This document shows positions 1 through 7,475 of a stretch of DNA of 39,009 bases, piece after piece; positions within the stretch are counted from its first letter, which is position 1, and each line of letters starts with the position of its first letter. The position numbers and the translations under genes were made by a program. This stretch comes from Alphaproteobacteria bacterium (lineage in GTDB: Bacteria; Pseudomonadota; Alphaproteobacteria; UBA8366), in NCBI GenBank assembly GCA_009377445.1, contig WHUA01000022.1, positions 1 to 39,009 on the forward strand. Reading direction: 5' to 3'. The notes under the pieces were generated by a model. That model had not been told where the DNA came from. It did not search any database and worked only from the letters and a program-made list of their open reading frames with translations.

Positions 1-180
1 CCGGTGTCGGCCGGCCGCCGTCTTAGGAAAACCGGCGCGCGACGACACGCGCGCCGGCGGCCGGTGTCGGCCGGCCGCCGTCTTAGGAAAACCGGCGCGC
101 GACGACACGCGCGCCGGCGGCCGGTGTCGGCCGGCCGCCGTCTTAGGAAAACCGGCGCGCGACGACACGCGCGCCGGCGG
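1..180. repeat. Three exact tandem copies of a 60-bp hairpin unit
   Basis: Positions 1-60, 61-120 and 121-180 are identical and abut without spacers; a 4-base start of a fourth copy (ccgg) follows at 181. Each unit holds a perfect 10-bp inverted repeat, CCGGCGCGCG / CGCGCGCCGG, around the 6-base loop ACGACA. Read on the minus strand the hairpin is followed by TTTTCC, so it looks like a factor-independent terminator placed 13 bases past the stop of the minus-strand gene ending at 193. Related copies lie at 25619-25667 and 15174-15202, also just after stop codons. The exact triplication at the very first base could be real or an assembly-edge effect. Confidence 0.9.
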
Positions 181-192
181 CCGGAACGGGCC

Positions 193-1155
193 TCAGCTCA
201 CCTTCTCGAGCTTTTGCAGCGAGCGCAGCGGGCGCGGCATCTCCTGGCCGGGGAAGCTGGTCGGCCAGTTGGTGTACGACACCTCGCCGACATAGATGTC
301 GCCGCGCGAATCGATCGCGAGGCCGTGCGGGGCCATGAACTTGCCGACTTCCTGCCCAGGCCCGTTCTCGCCGCCGAGCCGGGCCAGCAGCTCGCCCTTG
401 CTGCTGACCACGCTGAGCCGCGGCCCGAGGTTGGGCGCCTTCAGGTTGACGCGCATGCCGGGGCCGAGCTCGCCGATGAAGCAGTGCGGGCACTTGCCGC
501 GCGGCATATAGAGGCCGCACGGGCGGTGCAGGATATTCCACTGCGTCTCGTACTTTCCGTCGCCGTCGAAGATCTGCACGCGGTGGTTTTCGCGGTCGGC
601 GACATAGACCCATCCGTCCTCGTCGGTGACAATATTGTGGACGATGTTGAACTGCCCCGGACCCGAGCCGGACTCGCCCCAGCTCTTCACCAGCTTGCCG
701 TCGGGCGTGTATTTGTGGACGCAGGCGTTGCCGTAGCCGTCCGACACGTAGATGTGGTTGTCCGGCGACAGCGCCGTGTGCGTGCAGCGGTGGAAGGGCG
801 TGCCGCTCATATACGGCGCCGCCTTGCCCGGTATGCCGATGGTCATCACCACCTTGCCCTCGGGCGTGCATTTCTTGACGCTGTGGTCTCCGTCGTCGGT
901 GCAGTAGAGCATGTCGTCCGGGCCGATATGCAGGCCGTGCGCGCGCGGGAACATGCCCTCGCCCCAGGAGCGGAGGAAGTTTCCCCGGCGGTCGAACACG
1001 ATCATCGGATGTTCGCCGCGATTGAAGACGTAGACCTGGTCCTTGCTGTCCACGCCGACCGCGCCGACGTCCTTGAATTCCCAGCCGTCGGGAAGCCTGG
1101 CCCAGTTCTCGACCACCCGATAGCGAAACTCACCGCTGCCCAATATTACCGACAT
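193..1155 (-). CDS. NHL-repeat six-bladed beta-propeller protein
   Basis: This 320-residue protein has no signal peptide and is made of repeating blades with the pattern DG-(K/R)-aromatic-G...V-(Y/F)-V-(S/A)-D...N...V-hydrophobic (for example VDSKDQVYVFNRGEHPMIVF near residues 35-54 and VTDEDGWVYVADRENHRVQI in the middle). That is the NHL / SMP30-like propeller signature, also seen in peptidyl-hydroxyglycine lyase-type proteins. Such propellers bind ligands or act as lyases; no substrate can be named. A GAGGAGG ribosome site lies 10 bases before the ATG at 1155. It is the last gene of a minus-strand set with the membrane proteins at 1200 and 1911, separated by 44 bases. The 60-bp repeat array begins right after its stop. 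Confidence 0.82.
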   Translation of the reverse strand: MSVILGSGEFRYRVVENWARLPDGWEFKDVGAVGVDSKDQVYVFNRGEHPMIVFDRRGNFLRSWGEGMFPRAHGLHIGPDDMLYCTDDGDHSVKKCTPEGKVVMTIGIPGKAAPYMSGTPFHRCTHTALSPDNHIYVSDGYGNACVHKYTPDGKLVKSWGESGSGPGQFNIVHNIVTDEDGWVYVADRENHRVQIFDGDGKYETQWNILHRPCGLYMPRGKCPHCFIGELGPGMRVNLKAPNLGPRLSVVSSKGELLARLGGENGPGQEVGKFMAPHGLAIDSRGDIYVGEVSYTNWPTSFPGQEMPRPLRSLQKLEKVS

Positions 1156-1199
1156 TGCCGGAGCCTCCTCTCAGCGACGTGTGCGGCGATCATTCTCCA

Positions 1200-1892
1200 T
1201 CAATCGACGGGTGCGCGCAAAACCGCTGGGTTATGCGGACCGGACACGCCGAATGCCGCCGGCGCCGGCGGCTGATGCCGGAACGTCTTCGCGGCGCCGA
1301 GCATCAGGCCGATGGCGATGAGCCAGCTCGCGAGAATCCTGCCGCCGATCGCGACGTACGCCGCGCCGACCGGCCGCAGGAGCGCGAGCGGCGCGAGCAG
1401 CAGCCAGAAGGCAGCCATCGCCGCTCCGGTAAAGAACTGCGACTCTCCGAGGCTCGGGTCGTTCAGCGCGGCAACGAAGCCGATCGCGATCCCCGCGGGG
1501 ACGGCGACGGCAGGCGCGGCTACGCTGCGATGGCGCTCGGGAACGGCGAGCGCGAAGCCGGACAGGATGCAGGCGAGCGGGCCGATGAAGCCGGTGTATT
1601 CGAAGCTGCCGGGCCGCTGCACCAGCGCTGAAAGGATTCGGTCCTTGACTGCCCACCCGACGAGAACCCCAGCCACGAAAATCAGAACGCCGGCCACCGC
1701 CGGCCGCCGCGGCAGCCGCGACAGCGCGACGCCGAGCCCCGCGATCGCCAGCGCCTCGGCATAGGTCGAGACGACGAATGCCGCGCCGTTGCCGATCGGC
1801 CAGCGCACTGCGGCCGGCAGCAGCAGGATGACGGCCAGCGCGACGCCGCCTGCAAACACGCAAACCGCGGGGATCCGGCCGCGTATCGTCAT
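1200..1892 (-). CDS. Polytopic membrane protein, unknown function
   Basis: The 230-residue product is strongly hydrophobic, with about six or seven candidate membrane segments (near residues 9-27, 38-55, 64-82, 103-118, 124-142, 155-172 and 186-203). The last 25 residues are Pro/Ala-rich and probably cytoplasmic. I do not recognise the family. It sits 18 bases downstream of the HupE-like gene on the same strand and 44 bases upstream of the NHL gene, so co-transcription is likely. By association it could be an accessory of metal-ion uptake, but nothing in the sequence, such as a His-rich loop, shows this directly. The start at 1892 has a GGGGCAGG stretch just upstream. Confidence 0.65.
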   Translation of the reverse strand: MTIRGRIPAVCVFAGGVALAVILLLPAAVRWPIGNGAAFVVSTYAEALAIAGLGVALSRLPRRPAVAGVLIFVAGVLVGWAVKDRILSALVQRPGSFEYTGFIGPLACILSGFALAVPERHRSVAAPAVAVPAGIAIGFVAALNDPSLGESQFFTGAAMAAFWLLLAPLALLRPVGAAYVAIGGRILASWLIAIGLMLGAAKTFRHQPPAPAAFGVSGPHNPAVLRAPVD

Positions 1893-1910
1893 GCGCCTGC
1901 CCCGTCGCCG

Positions 1911-2498
1911 TCAGGCGATGAGGAAGTAGATGCCGCCGGCCGCGATCAGCCCGCCCAAGCCCCGCGCCAGCCCGCCCTGCAGCGGCTTGTTCAAGGCGAT
2001 GCCGATGAGGATGCCCAGGATATGGATCAGGCCGGTGGCAACGACGAAGCCGACGGCATAGGCCGCCGGATCCGCGGCCGCCGGCAGCTCGGCGCCGTGC
2101 GCATAGCCGTGGAACACCGCGAAGACGGCGATGAGAACGAGCGGGATCGGCTCGGCCGGGCGCCAGACCGCGGCGATCGCCAGGCCCAGCACCAGCACCG
2201 AAACGGCGATCCCCGTTTCCACGCCGGGAAGCGGCAGCCCCGCCATGCCGGCGACGCCGCCCATCGCCATGATGAGCGGAAAGGCGACCGGCAGCGTCCA
2301 GACCGACCGACCGCCCATCTGCGCCCCCCATATGCCGACCGCGAGCATGGCGAGGAAATGGTCCGGGCCGGTCAGGGGATGAGAAAAACCGCCGCCAAAT
2401 CCGCCCGCGATGCCGCCGGCGACATGCGCGGCCGCGCCGAGCGGCCAAAGCGCGGCGAGGAGGGCGACGCTCGATCGAATCCACCTTCCGCGATGCAT
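1911..2498 (-). CDS. hupE: HupE/UreJ-family membrane protein (putative Ni/Co permease)
   Basis: HupE/UreJ proteins are small permeases associated with nickel or cobalt supply to hydrogenase, urease or other metalloenzymes. The product has a signal-like first helix ending in GAAAH, then the family hallmark GGFSHPLTGPDHFLAMLAVG (about residues 34-53), in which His and Asp form the proposed metal site. A second hallmark, FHGYAHGAELP, lies in a later helix. I place the start at the ATG at 2496-2498 because GGGAGGG lies about 9 bases upstream; a longer frame from 2690 adds about 64 residues without membrane or family character. Length is then 195 residues, normal for HupE. No hydrogenase or urease genes lie in the window, so the metal and recipient are unknown. 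Confidence 0.83.
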   Translation of the reverse strand: MHRGRWIRSSVALLAALWPLGAAAHVAGGIAGGFGGGFSHPLTGPDHFLAMLAVGIWGAQMGGRSVWTLPVAFPLIMAMGGVAGMAGLPLPGVETGIAVSVLVLGLAIAAVWRPAEPIPLVLIAVFAVFHGYAHGAELPAAADPAAYAVGFVVATGLIHILGILIGIALNKPLQGGLARGLGGLIAAGGIYFLIA

Positions 2499-2688
2499 TA
2501 TGCGAAACCCTCCCGAAGCGTGCGCATCCCTCGCCCGCCACTTTGCCTGTTGCGCCGGATAAATCCAAGACGCGGCGCACGGCTTCAAACCCGCCGGCTT
2601 CCCATTTTTTGCGAAGCGCACCAGAATATCGCCGAGCCGTCCCGGAAGGCCGCGGACGCATAACGATAACGACCGAGGCAACGCCATC

Positions 2689-3864
2689 ATGAACTACGCC
2701 GACGCCATCAACCTGGAAGACCTGCGCAGGATCGCCAAGAAGAAGCTGCCGCGCGTGATCTACGATTTCATCGAAGGCGGCGTCGACGACGAGGATGGCC
2801 TGGCGCGGAACGAGGACGCTTTCCGCCGCCGCCCGCTCGTGCCGCGCTACCTGGTCGACGTCTCCACCCTCGACCAGACGGCGACGGTCTTCGGCCGAAC
2901 CTATTCCAGCCCCTTCGGCATCGCGCCGACCGGCGGCATCGGGCTCTACCGCCGCGGCGGCGACATCATGCTGGCCAAGGCGGCGCGCGACGCCAACATC
3001 CCCTTCATCATGTCGGGGGCGGCCACCGCCTCGATGGAGGAGATGGTGAAGGTCGCGCCGGACCACGGCTGGTACCAGCTCTACGCCGCGAAGACCAAGT
3101 CGATCTCGGAGGACATGATCCGGCGCGCGGCCGACCTCGGGATCTCGACGCTGGTGGTGACGGTCGACGTGCCGGTCGGCTCGAACCGCGAGCGCAACCG
3201 GCGGAACGGCTTCGGCCGGCCGCTCAACCTGTCGCTCGCGGCCAAGCTCGACGCGCTCTGCAAGCCGCACTGGTTCAAGGACTACATGCGCTACGGCCGC
3301 CCGACGCTGCCGAACTGGGCGCCCTATCTCGAGCCCGGCGCGGATGCGGAGAAGGTCGGCGCCTTCGTCACCCAGCAGGTCCGCGCGACGCTCACCTGGA
3401 GCGACATCGAGAGCTTCCGCAAGATCTGGCCGCGCACCATGGTGCTGAAGGGCATCATGCGCCCGGACGACGCGATCCGGGCGGCCGAGACCGGCATCGA
3501 CGGGCTGATGGTCTCGAACCACGGCGCGCGCCAGCTCGACCGCGCGCCCTCGCCGCTCGACGTGCTGCCGGCGATCGACGCCGCGGTCGGCGACCGCATG
3601 ACGCTGATGCTGGACGGCGGCATCCGCCGCGGCGCCGACGCGCTGACCGCGCTGGCCCTCGGCGCCAAGCTCGTCTTCCTCGGCCGGCCGACGCTCTACG
3701 GCGTGGTCGCAGGCGGCGAGGCCGGCGCGGCCAAGGCGATCGGCATCCTGCAGAACGAGATCAACCTGATCATGGCCCAGGTCGGCTGCCCGTCGCTTTC
3801 CCAGATCGGCCCGGAATTCGTGCTCTGGGACCAGGACGAGCTGCGGCGCAACCGGCGGGGCTGA
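2689..3864 (+). CDS. FMN-dependent alpha-hydroxyacid dehydrogenase/oxidase
   Basis: The 391-residue protein belongs to the family of L-lactate dehydrogenase (LldD), mandelate dehydrogenase and glycolate oxidase. These oxidise an L-2-hydroxyacid to the 2-oxoacid with FMN in a TIM barrel. Visible family residues are Tyr25, the WYQLY motif at 128-132, TVDVPVGSNRERNRRNGF (158-175), Lys254 in VLKG, catalytic His278 and Arg281 in SNHGARQLD, and Asp309/Arg313 in DGGIRRG. The usual SNHGGRQLD has Ala in place of the second Gly, a small change next to the active-site His. Substrate cannot be told from sequence. It faces away from the HupE gene across about 190 bases and is convergent with a short membrane-protein gene. 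Confidence 0.93.
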   Translation: MNYADAINLEDLRRIAKKKLPRVIYDFIEGGVDDEDGLARNEDAFRRRPLVPRYLVDVSTLDQTATVFGRTYSSPFGIAPTGGIGLYRRGGDIMLAKAARDANIPFIMSGAATASMEEMVKVAPDHGWYQLYAAKTKSISEDMIRRAADLGISTLVVTVDVPVGSNRERNRRNGFGRPLNLSLAAKLDALCKPHWFKDYMRYGRPTLPNWAPYLEPGADAEKVGAFVTQQVRATLTWSDIESFRKIWPRTMVLKGIMRPDDAIRAAETGIDGLMVSNHGARQLDRAPSPLDVLPAIDAAVGDRMTLMLDGGIRRGADALTALALGAKLVFLGRPTLYGVVAGGEAGAAKAIGILQNEINLIMAQVGCPSLSQIGPEFVLWDQDELRRNRRG

Positions 3865-3875
3865 GGGCGCTCCCC

Positions 3876-4043
3876 CTACCGCAGCCGCCGATAGACGTAG
3901 CCGAACATCGCGACGATGACCGCGATGACGAGCGCCCACAGCAGGACCATCATCGCCATCGCGCCCAGTATGGCCGAGAGCGTATCCCAGAAGCCGAATT
4001 GGGCGATCAGAACGATGAGGAGGACGAGGATGACGATCGGCAT
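3876..4043 (-). CDS. Short two-helix membrane protein, hypothetical
   Basis: From the ATG at 4041-4043 the frame codes for 55 residues that are almost entirely hydrophobic. Two segments (about 3-15 and 25-48) are followed by a basic tail, YVYRRLR, which should stay in the cytoplasm. A longer reading from 4229 adds 62 residues of Ser/Arg-rich sequence overlapping the neighbouring plus-strand gene and is unlikely. There is no strong ribosome site. It is convergent with the hydroxyacid dehydrogenase, 11 bases from its stop. No family recognised; it could be a small stress or envelope peptide, or a chance frame. The clean membrane topology favours a real gene. Confidence 0.5.
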   Translation of the reverse strand: MPIVILVLLIVLIAQFGFWDTLSAILGAMAMMVLLWALVIAVIVAMFGYVYRRLR

Positions 4044-4161
4044 GATGGAAGGTGAACGGCTGGGCCGGGATCGGGTTCCGGGCATAGGGCCGCCGTGAAT
4101 TCGCCCTCTTCCGCGATCCTGCCTATACTCTTGAGCGCACCATAGACAGGGGACGAACGCC

Positions 4162-4761
4162 ATGCCGACGCCCAAAGGCCTGCTGCTCGTGATGATGGAG
4201 ACGGCGCTCACCGACGACGACGAATTCAACGCGTGGTACGACCATGAGCATATCCCCGAGCGCGCCGCCGTCCCCGGCTTCCTCTCGGCGGTGCGCTACG
4301 TCTGCCGTTCCGGCTTCCCGCGCTATCTCGCCGTCTACGACCTGGAAAACGTCGGCGTCCTGCAAAGCCCCGGCTACCGCGCGATCGGCGGCGAGAACCT
4401 CAGCATCTGGACCAAGCGCGTCCAGCGCAACACGCGCGGCCGCTGGCGGCTGGAAGGGGCGCAGGTCTTCCCCGGCGACGCCATCACCAAGCACCTGGAC
4501 AGCCGCTGCCACCTGACCGTCGTCCGCTTCCTCGGCGCCGAGGAGGCGGCGCTGCTGGAAGTGCTGCGCGGCTACGCCGAGGACGACCCGAACATCGAGC
4601 AGTTCCGCCTCTACCGCAACGACGCGGCGCCGGGCGAGCACGGCGCGCTGTTCGAGCACCGCGTGCCGGTCGCGAGCTTCCCCGTGCCGCCCGCCTTCCT
4701 GAAGAAGGAAGTCGGCCGCATCGACCTCATCAACACCTACGCGCCCTACTGGCCGCGCTGA
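4162..4761 (+). CDS. Two-domain ferredoxin-like (EthD/DUF4286-type) protein
   Basis: The N-terminus, with FNAWYDHEHIPERAAVPGF around residues 23-41, is the hallmark of small alpha/beta barrel proteins of the EthD/DUF4286 type. In these an invariant WYDxEH loop lines the cleft. The 199 residues look like two such folds in tandem; the second half (from about residue 115) starts with a new beta strand, CHLTVVRFLG. Family members are often encoded beside degradation enzymes, with poorly known roles. An AGGGGA ribosome site precedes the ATG. The stop lies 5 bases before the luciferase-like gene at 4767, so the two are almost certainly one transcript and may act in the same pathway. Confidence 0.7.
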   Translation: MPTPKGLLLVMMETALTDDDEFNAWYDHEHIPERAAVPGFLSAVRYVCRSGFPRYLAVYDLENVGVLQSPGYRAIGGENLSIWTKRVQRNTRGRWRLEGAQVFPGDAITKHLDSRCHLTVVRFLGAEEAALLEVLRGYAEDDPNIEQFRLYRNDAAPGEHGALFEHRVPVASFPVPPAFLKKEVGRIDLINTYAPYWPR

Positions 4762-4766
4762 GCGAC

Positions 4767-5816
4767 ATGCGCTTCGGCATCCTGTTCACGTCGCACCCCA
4801 ACGTCGAGCGGGAGCCCTATCCGCACCGCGACGTGCATGCGCGCGTGACGGCGGAGATCGTCGAGGCCGACCGGCTCGGCTACGACACGGCATGGATCGC
4901 CGAGCATCACTTCAGCAACCAATACGGCATCCTGCCCGATCCGTTCGCCTACATGGGCTACCTGTCGGCGAAGACGGCGCGGATCCGCCTCGGCACCGCG
5001 GTGATGACGGTGCCGCTCTACAATCCCGTGCGCATCGCGGAGAACGCGGCCTTCATCGACATCCTCAGCAACGGGCGGCTGACGCTCGGCCTCGGCTCGG
5101 GCTACCGGCCATACGAGTTCGAAGGGCTCGGCATCCCGTTCGACGAGCGGCGCGACATCCAGGAGGAAGCGATCCCGCTGGTGCTCGACGCGCTGCACGG
5201 CCGGAAGCTCGACCACGACGGCAAGTATTTCAAATCGAAGATCGGCGGCGACTACGAGCTGTTCCCGGTCAGCATCCAGCAGCCGCATCCGCCGCTCTAC
5301 ATGGCGGCCGGCACCGAGCGCTCGATCGCGTTCGCCGCGGCCCACGGCTTCGGCCTGATGCTGTCCACCCTGCCCTCTGCCGAGGTGCTGGCGGGCCAGA
5401 TCGCCTTCTACCGCGAGCGTGTACGCCGGGCGCCCGCGCCCTACGACGCCAATCCCGCCTGCGGCCATGTCGACGTCGCGCGCTGGGTCTACGTCGCCGA
5501 GACCGACGCCCAGGCGCGCGCCGACAGCGAGGCCGGCATCGTCCGCCACCTGCAGCATTTCATGGGCAAGTCGACAGCGGGATATCTCGGCACGGTGTCG
5601 GAGAAAGGCGGCGCGGATTTGAGCTACGACGCGCTCGCCGCCACGACCCTGCTGCACGGCTCGCCCGAGACGGTGACCGGGAAGCTGCGCGCGCTCGCGG
5701 ACACGACCGGCATGGATTCGCTGCTGCTGCACTACCCGCCCTACTACGGCACGGAAAAGGCCCGGAAGAGCCTGAGACTGTTCGCCGAGCATGTGATGCC
5801 GCGGTTCAGGGGCTGA
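4767..5816 (+). CDS. LLM-class flavin-dependent oxidoreductase
   Basis: The 349-residue protein is a bacterial-luciferase-like TIM-barrel flavoenzyme, a family of FMN-dependent monooxygenases and F420 oxidoreductases. It shows the family patterns AWIAEHHF near residue 40, RIRLGTAVMTVPLYNPVRIAE near 73, NGRLTLGLGSGY near 101 and a C-terminal GSPETVTGKLRALAD. Members attack small organic substrates such as nitrilotriacetate, alkanesulfonates or aldehydes; the substrate here is unknown and the flavin reductase partner is not in the window. It follows the EthD-like gene by 5 bases. A very long perfect hairpin (5824-5878) just after its stop probably ends the transcript. A second family member lies at 10362-11414. 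Confidence 0.9.
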   Translation: MRFGILFTSHPNVEREPYPHRDVHARVTAEIVEADRLGYDTAWIAEHHFSNQYGILPDPFAYMGYLSAKTARIRLGTAVMTVPLYNPVRIAENAAFIDILSNGRLTLGLGSGYRPYEFEGLGIPFDERRDIQEEAIPLVLDALHGRKLDHDGKYFKSKIGGDYELFPVSIQQPHPPLYMAAGTERSIAFAAAHGFGLMLSTLPSAEVLAGQIAFYRERVRRAPAPYDANPACGHVDVARWVYVAETDAQARADSEAGIVRHLQHFMGKSTAGYLGTVSEKGGADLSYDALAATTLLHGSPETVTGKLRALADTTGMDSLLLHYPPYYGTEKARKSLRLFAEHVMPRFRG

Positions 5817-5823
5817 GCGGTGA

Positions 5824-5878
5824 ACGAAATAGGGCTCTGTCCCCTTTTTAACGAAAAGGGGACAGAGCCCTATTTCGT
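5824..5878. terminator. Perfect 25-bp inverted repeat with 5-base loop
   Basis: Bases 5824-5848 and 5854-5878 are exact reverse complements around the loop TAACG. Each arm contains the core AGGGCTCTGTCCCC with T4/A4 next to the loop. It starts 8 bases after the stop of the luciferase-like gene. It would form a strong hairpin in either direction and could act as a bidirectional terminator. The GGGGACAGAGCC core is, to my memory, a dispersed repeat in many bacterial genomes, so it may equally be a mobile palindrome. Confidence 0.75.
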
Positions 5879-5924
5879 GCGACGGGTCCGCTCACGAACG
5901 AACGCAACGCGACGAAGACCGCGC

Positions 5925-6014
5925 CATGGACTCCCCGGACAAGCCGGGGAGTGACGGTAAATATATGAATATACAAATAAATCGTCACTCCCCGGCTTGT
6001 CCGGGGAGTCCATG
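5925..6014. repeat. Paired-hairpin repeat, copy C (32-bp perfect outer inverted repeat)
   Basis: Arms 5925-5956 and 5983-6014 are perfect reverse complements. Each arm is itself a hairpin: CATGGA, then CTCCCCGG - ACAAG - CCGGGGAG, then TGACGGT/TGACGAT. The 26-base centre is AT-rich. Flanks, loop and centre match the repeats at 16996-17100 and 30136-30240, although the stem sequences differ. It lies between the convergent luciferase-like gene and the PAS gene ending at 6028. Confidence 0.85.
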
Positions 6015-6027
6015 CGCGCCGACGCCC

Positions 6028-6507
6028 TCACGCCGCGCTGTAGACTTCGGCGGCGGACTGGCCGTAGACGCCGCCGATCAGCTTGTCCACGGTCCAGCCG
6101 TCCGACGACAGGGGCAGCAGCAGCCGCTGGTAATGCAGCCAATGGCCGGCGCCGGTGAGGATGCTGCGCCGCGTCGCCTTCGGCAGCTTGTGCAGGACGA
6201 CCTCGGCATAGTCGAGCAGGATATCGCGCTCGAAATAGCCGGCCGAAATGTCGTCGAGGTAGCAGCCGGTGAAATTGCGGCCGAGCAGCCGGTCGACCTC
6301 CGTGCCGCACAGGCGGACCCGGAAACGGATCGGCGCGCGCTGAACGTCGATCAGCAGCACGTTGCTGAGCAGCCGCGGGATGTCGGCCGGATCGATATCG
6401 GCCCGCGACGGCACGCCGCCGCGCCCGACGCGCCGCCAGTAGCGCAGCAGGTCGGCGAGCCCGTCATACTCCAGGGCCGTGGCGATGCGAGCGAAAGAGT
6501 CGCTCAT
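6028..6507 (-). CDS. PAS_5-type sensory domain protein
   Basis: The 159-residue protein consists of one domain like the alphaproteobacterial PAS_5 family (PF07310, named from memory). It opens with LADLLRYWRRVGRGGVPSR (about residues 17-35), has IDPADIPRLLSNVLLIDV, a core strand RFRVRLCGTEVDRLLGRNFT, and ends with YQRLLLPLSSDGWTVDKLIG. The fold is expected to bind a small ligand or cofactor; no output domain is attached. The start at 6505-6507 is chosen because GGGGAAGG lies 6 bases upstream. It follows the pseudo-receiver-PilZ gene by 38 bases on the same strand, so both may be co-expressed and act in one sensory circuit. A related but diverged protein is encoded at 20482-21090. Confidence 0.8.
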   Translation of the reverse strand: MSDSFARIATALEYDGLADLLRYWRRVGRGGVPSRADIDPADIPRLLSNVLLIDVQRAPIRFRVRLCGTEVDRLLGRNFTGCYLDDISAGYFERDILLDYAEVVLHKLPKATRRSILTGAGHWLHYQRLLLPLSSDGWTVDKLIGGVYGQSAAEVYSAA

Positions 6508-6545
6508 TCGAACCTTCCCCTCATCATGAGGCCTTCGACGCCGGC

Positions 6546-7223
6546 TTATCGGCCGGTCGCCGCCTCGACGAACTGCACACCCAGATAGAAAGCCGAGCGC
6601 CGCACGACTTCGCAGAGATAGGTTCGCCCGTAACCGCAGCGCAGCTCGAAGCGCTTCGGCAGGCCGGCGATATTGGCGGGCCGAATCTTGGCGCCGGTCG
6701 CCGACATGTCCAGGACGGTGCCGTCCATGACCTCGGCCCTGCCGTCGACCAGGATGGAGGCGCGGCGGATCGTCCGCTTTCGCGGCGATGCCCGCCGGTC
6801 GCTGCGCGGCGCCGCGGCCACCGCGGCCTTCGACCCGGTGACGTAAAGCTGCTCGCCGAGCAGAATGACGCGGAGCGACTGCGCCAGCGCCCTCGCCTCG
6901 AGCGTCGCCGGCAGATAGCCGTCGAGCCCGGCATCGATGTAGGCGGTCAAGCCGGCCCGCGTCGCGCCCCCGTCGAGAATGACGGCGCTCGCCTCCGGAT
7001 ACATGCGCTTGACGGTCACGACGTCGGTCTCGTCGACGGCGCCCTGGCCGGGCGCAAGCATCAGGACCAATTCCGGCTCGTCGAAGGAGCCGGCCGCCTC
7101 CGCGCACGCGCCGGCATCGGCAAAGTTGCCGACGATATCGAAGCCGGCGGCCGTCAGCGCATGGGCAAGATCCTTGCGCCCGCCCGCCGTGCCGCCTGCC
7201 AAACAGAAGGTCGTTCTCACCAT
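6546..7223 (-). CDS. Pseudo-receiver domain fused to a PilZ domain
   Basis: Residues 1-130 look like a response-regulator receiver fold ending in AGLDGYLPATLEARALAQSL and GEQLYV, but the phosphorylation residues are gone. The acidic pair after strand 1 is Gly10-Gly11 (FCLAGG), the central strand reads LVLMLAPG with no acceptor Asp, and the Lys after GYL is replaced. Residues 145-222 are a PilZ domain with the c-di-GMP-binding signature RxxxR (Arg150/Arg154) and DMSATG (172-177). PilZ domains read c-di-GMP and alter motility, exopolysaccharide or enzyme activity. The same Gly-Gly at residues 10-11 occurs in the LuxR-type proteins at 7476 and 17292. It is transcribed with the PAS gene downstream and is preceded by 250 bases of AT-rich DNA. 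Confidence 0.8.
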   Translation of the reverse strand: MVRTTFCLAGGTAGGRKDLAHALTAAGFDIVGNFADAGACAEAAGSFDEPELVLMLAPGQGAVDETDVVTVKRMYPEASAVILDGGATRAGLTAYIDAGLDGYLPATLEARALAQSLRVILLGEQLYVTGSKAAVAAAPRSDRRASPRKRTIRRASILVDGRAEVMDGTVLDMSATGAKIRPANIAGLPKRFELRCGYGRTYLCEVVRRSAFYLGVQFVEAATGR

Positions 7224-7475
7224 CGTTGCTTCTCGCCTTGTACCATCCCGCCGGAGGAGTTAACTCGGTTTATATTTTGTGCCGGCAAGTAATAATACCT
7301 CGGCGCTTCAGGTATTACCCTTATAATTATGATCTACATCTTAAGTAAAGTTGTTGTAAATGTGAGATATTTTCATTAAGGTTAACAATAATATTCAAAA
7401 AATACCAAATATCTCGAAGATCTGCGGAGATCGGGATTGGGACCCTGGCGCGAGGCCGTCTGAAGCTTCGACCGC
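7224..7475. promoter_or_regulatory. AT-rich intergenic region upstream of the PilZ gene
   Basis: Between the LuxR-type gene and the PilZ gene, both on the minus strand, lie 252 non-coding bases. From about 7260 to 7420 they are far richer in A+T than the surroundings, with runs such as TTTATATTTTG and AATAATATTC. No open frame of note. The minus strand carries GTAATACC at 7311-7318, about 90 bases before the PilZ start. Such AT-rich islands in a GC-rich genome are typical targets of xenogeneic silencers (inference). No clear promoter boxes could be fixed. Confidence 0.5.

Noticed and set aside
1..180. CRISPR array
   Set aside because: The repeats are contiguous with no spacers and no cas genes are present.
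4..1275. A 423-codon plus-strand open frame with a threefold 20-residue repeat
   Set aside because: It is produced by the 60-bp DNA repeat (a multiple of three) and then runs antisense to the NHL gene; Arg/Ala-rich, no family character.
1231..3939. A 902-codon minus-strand open frame
   Set aside because: Antisense or out-of-frame reading across three well-supported genes; extreme Arg/Ala/Gly content typical of GC-rich shadow frames.
4746..5792. A 348-codon minus-strand frame opposite the luciferase-like gene
   Set aside because: The plus-strand frame has clear family motifs; this one is an antisense shadow.
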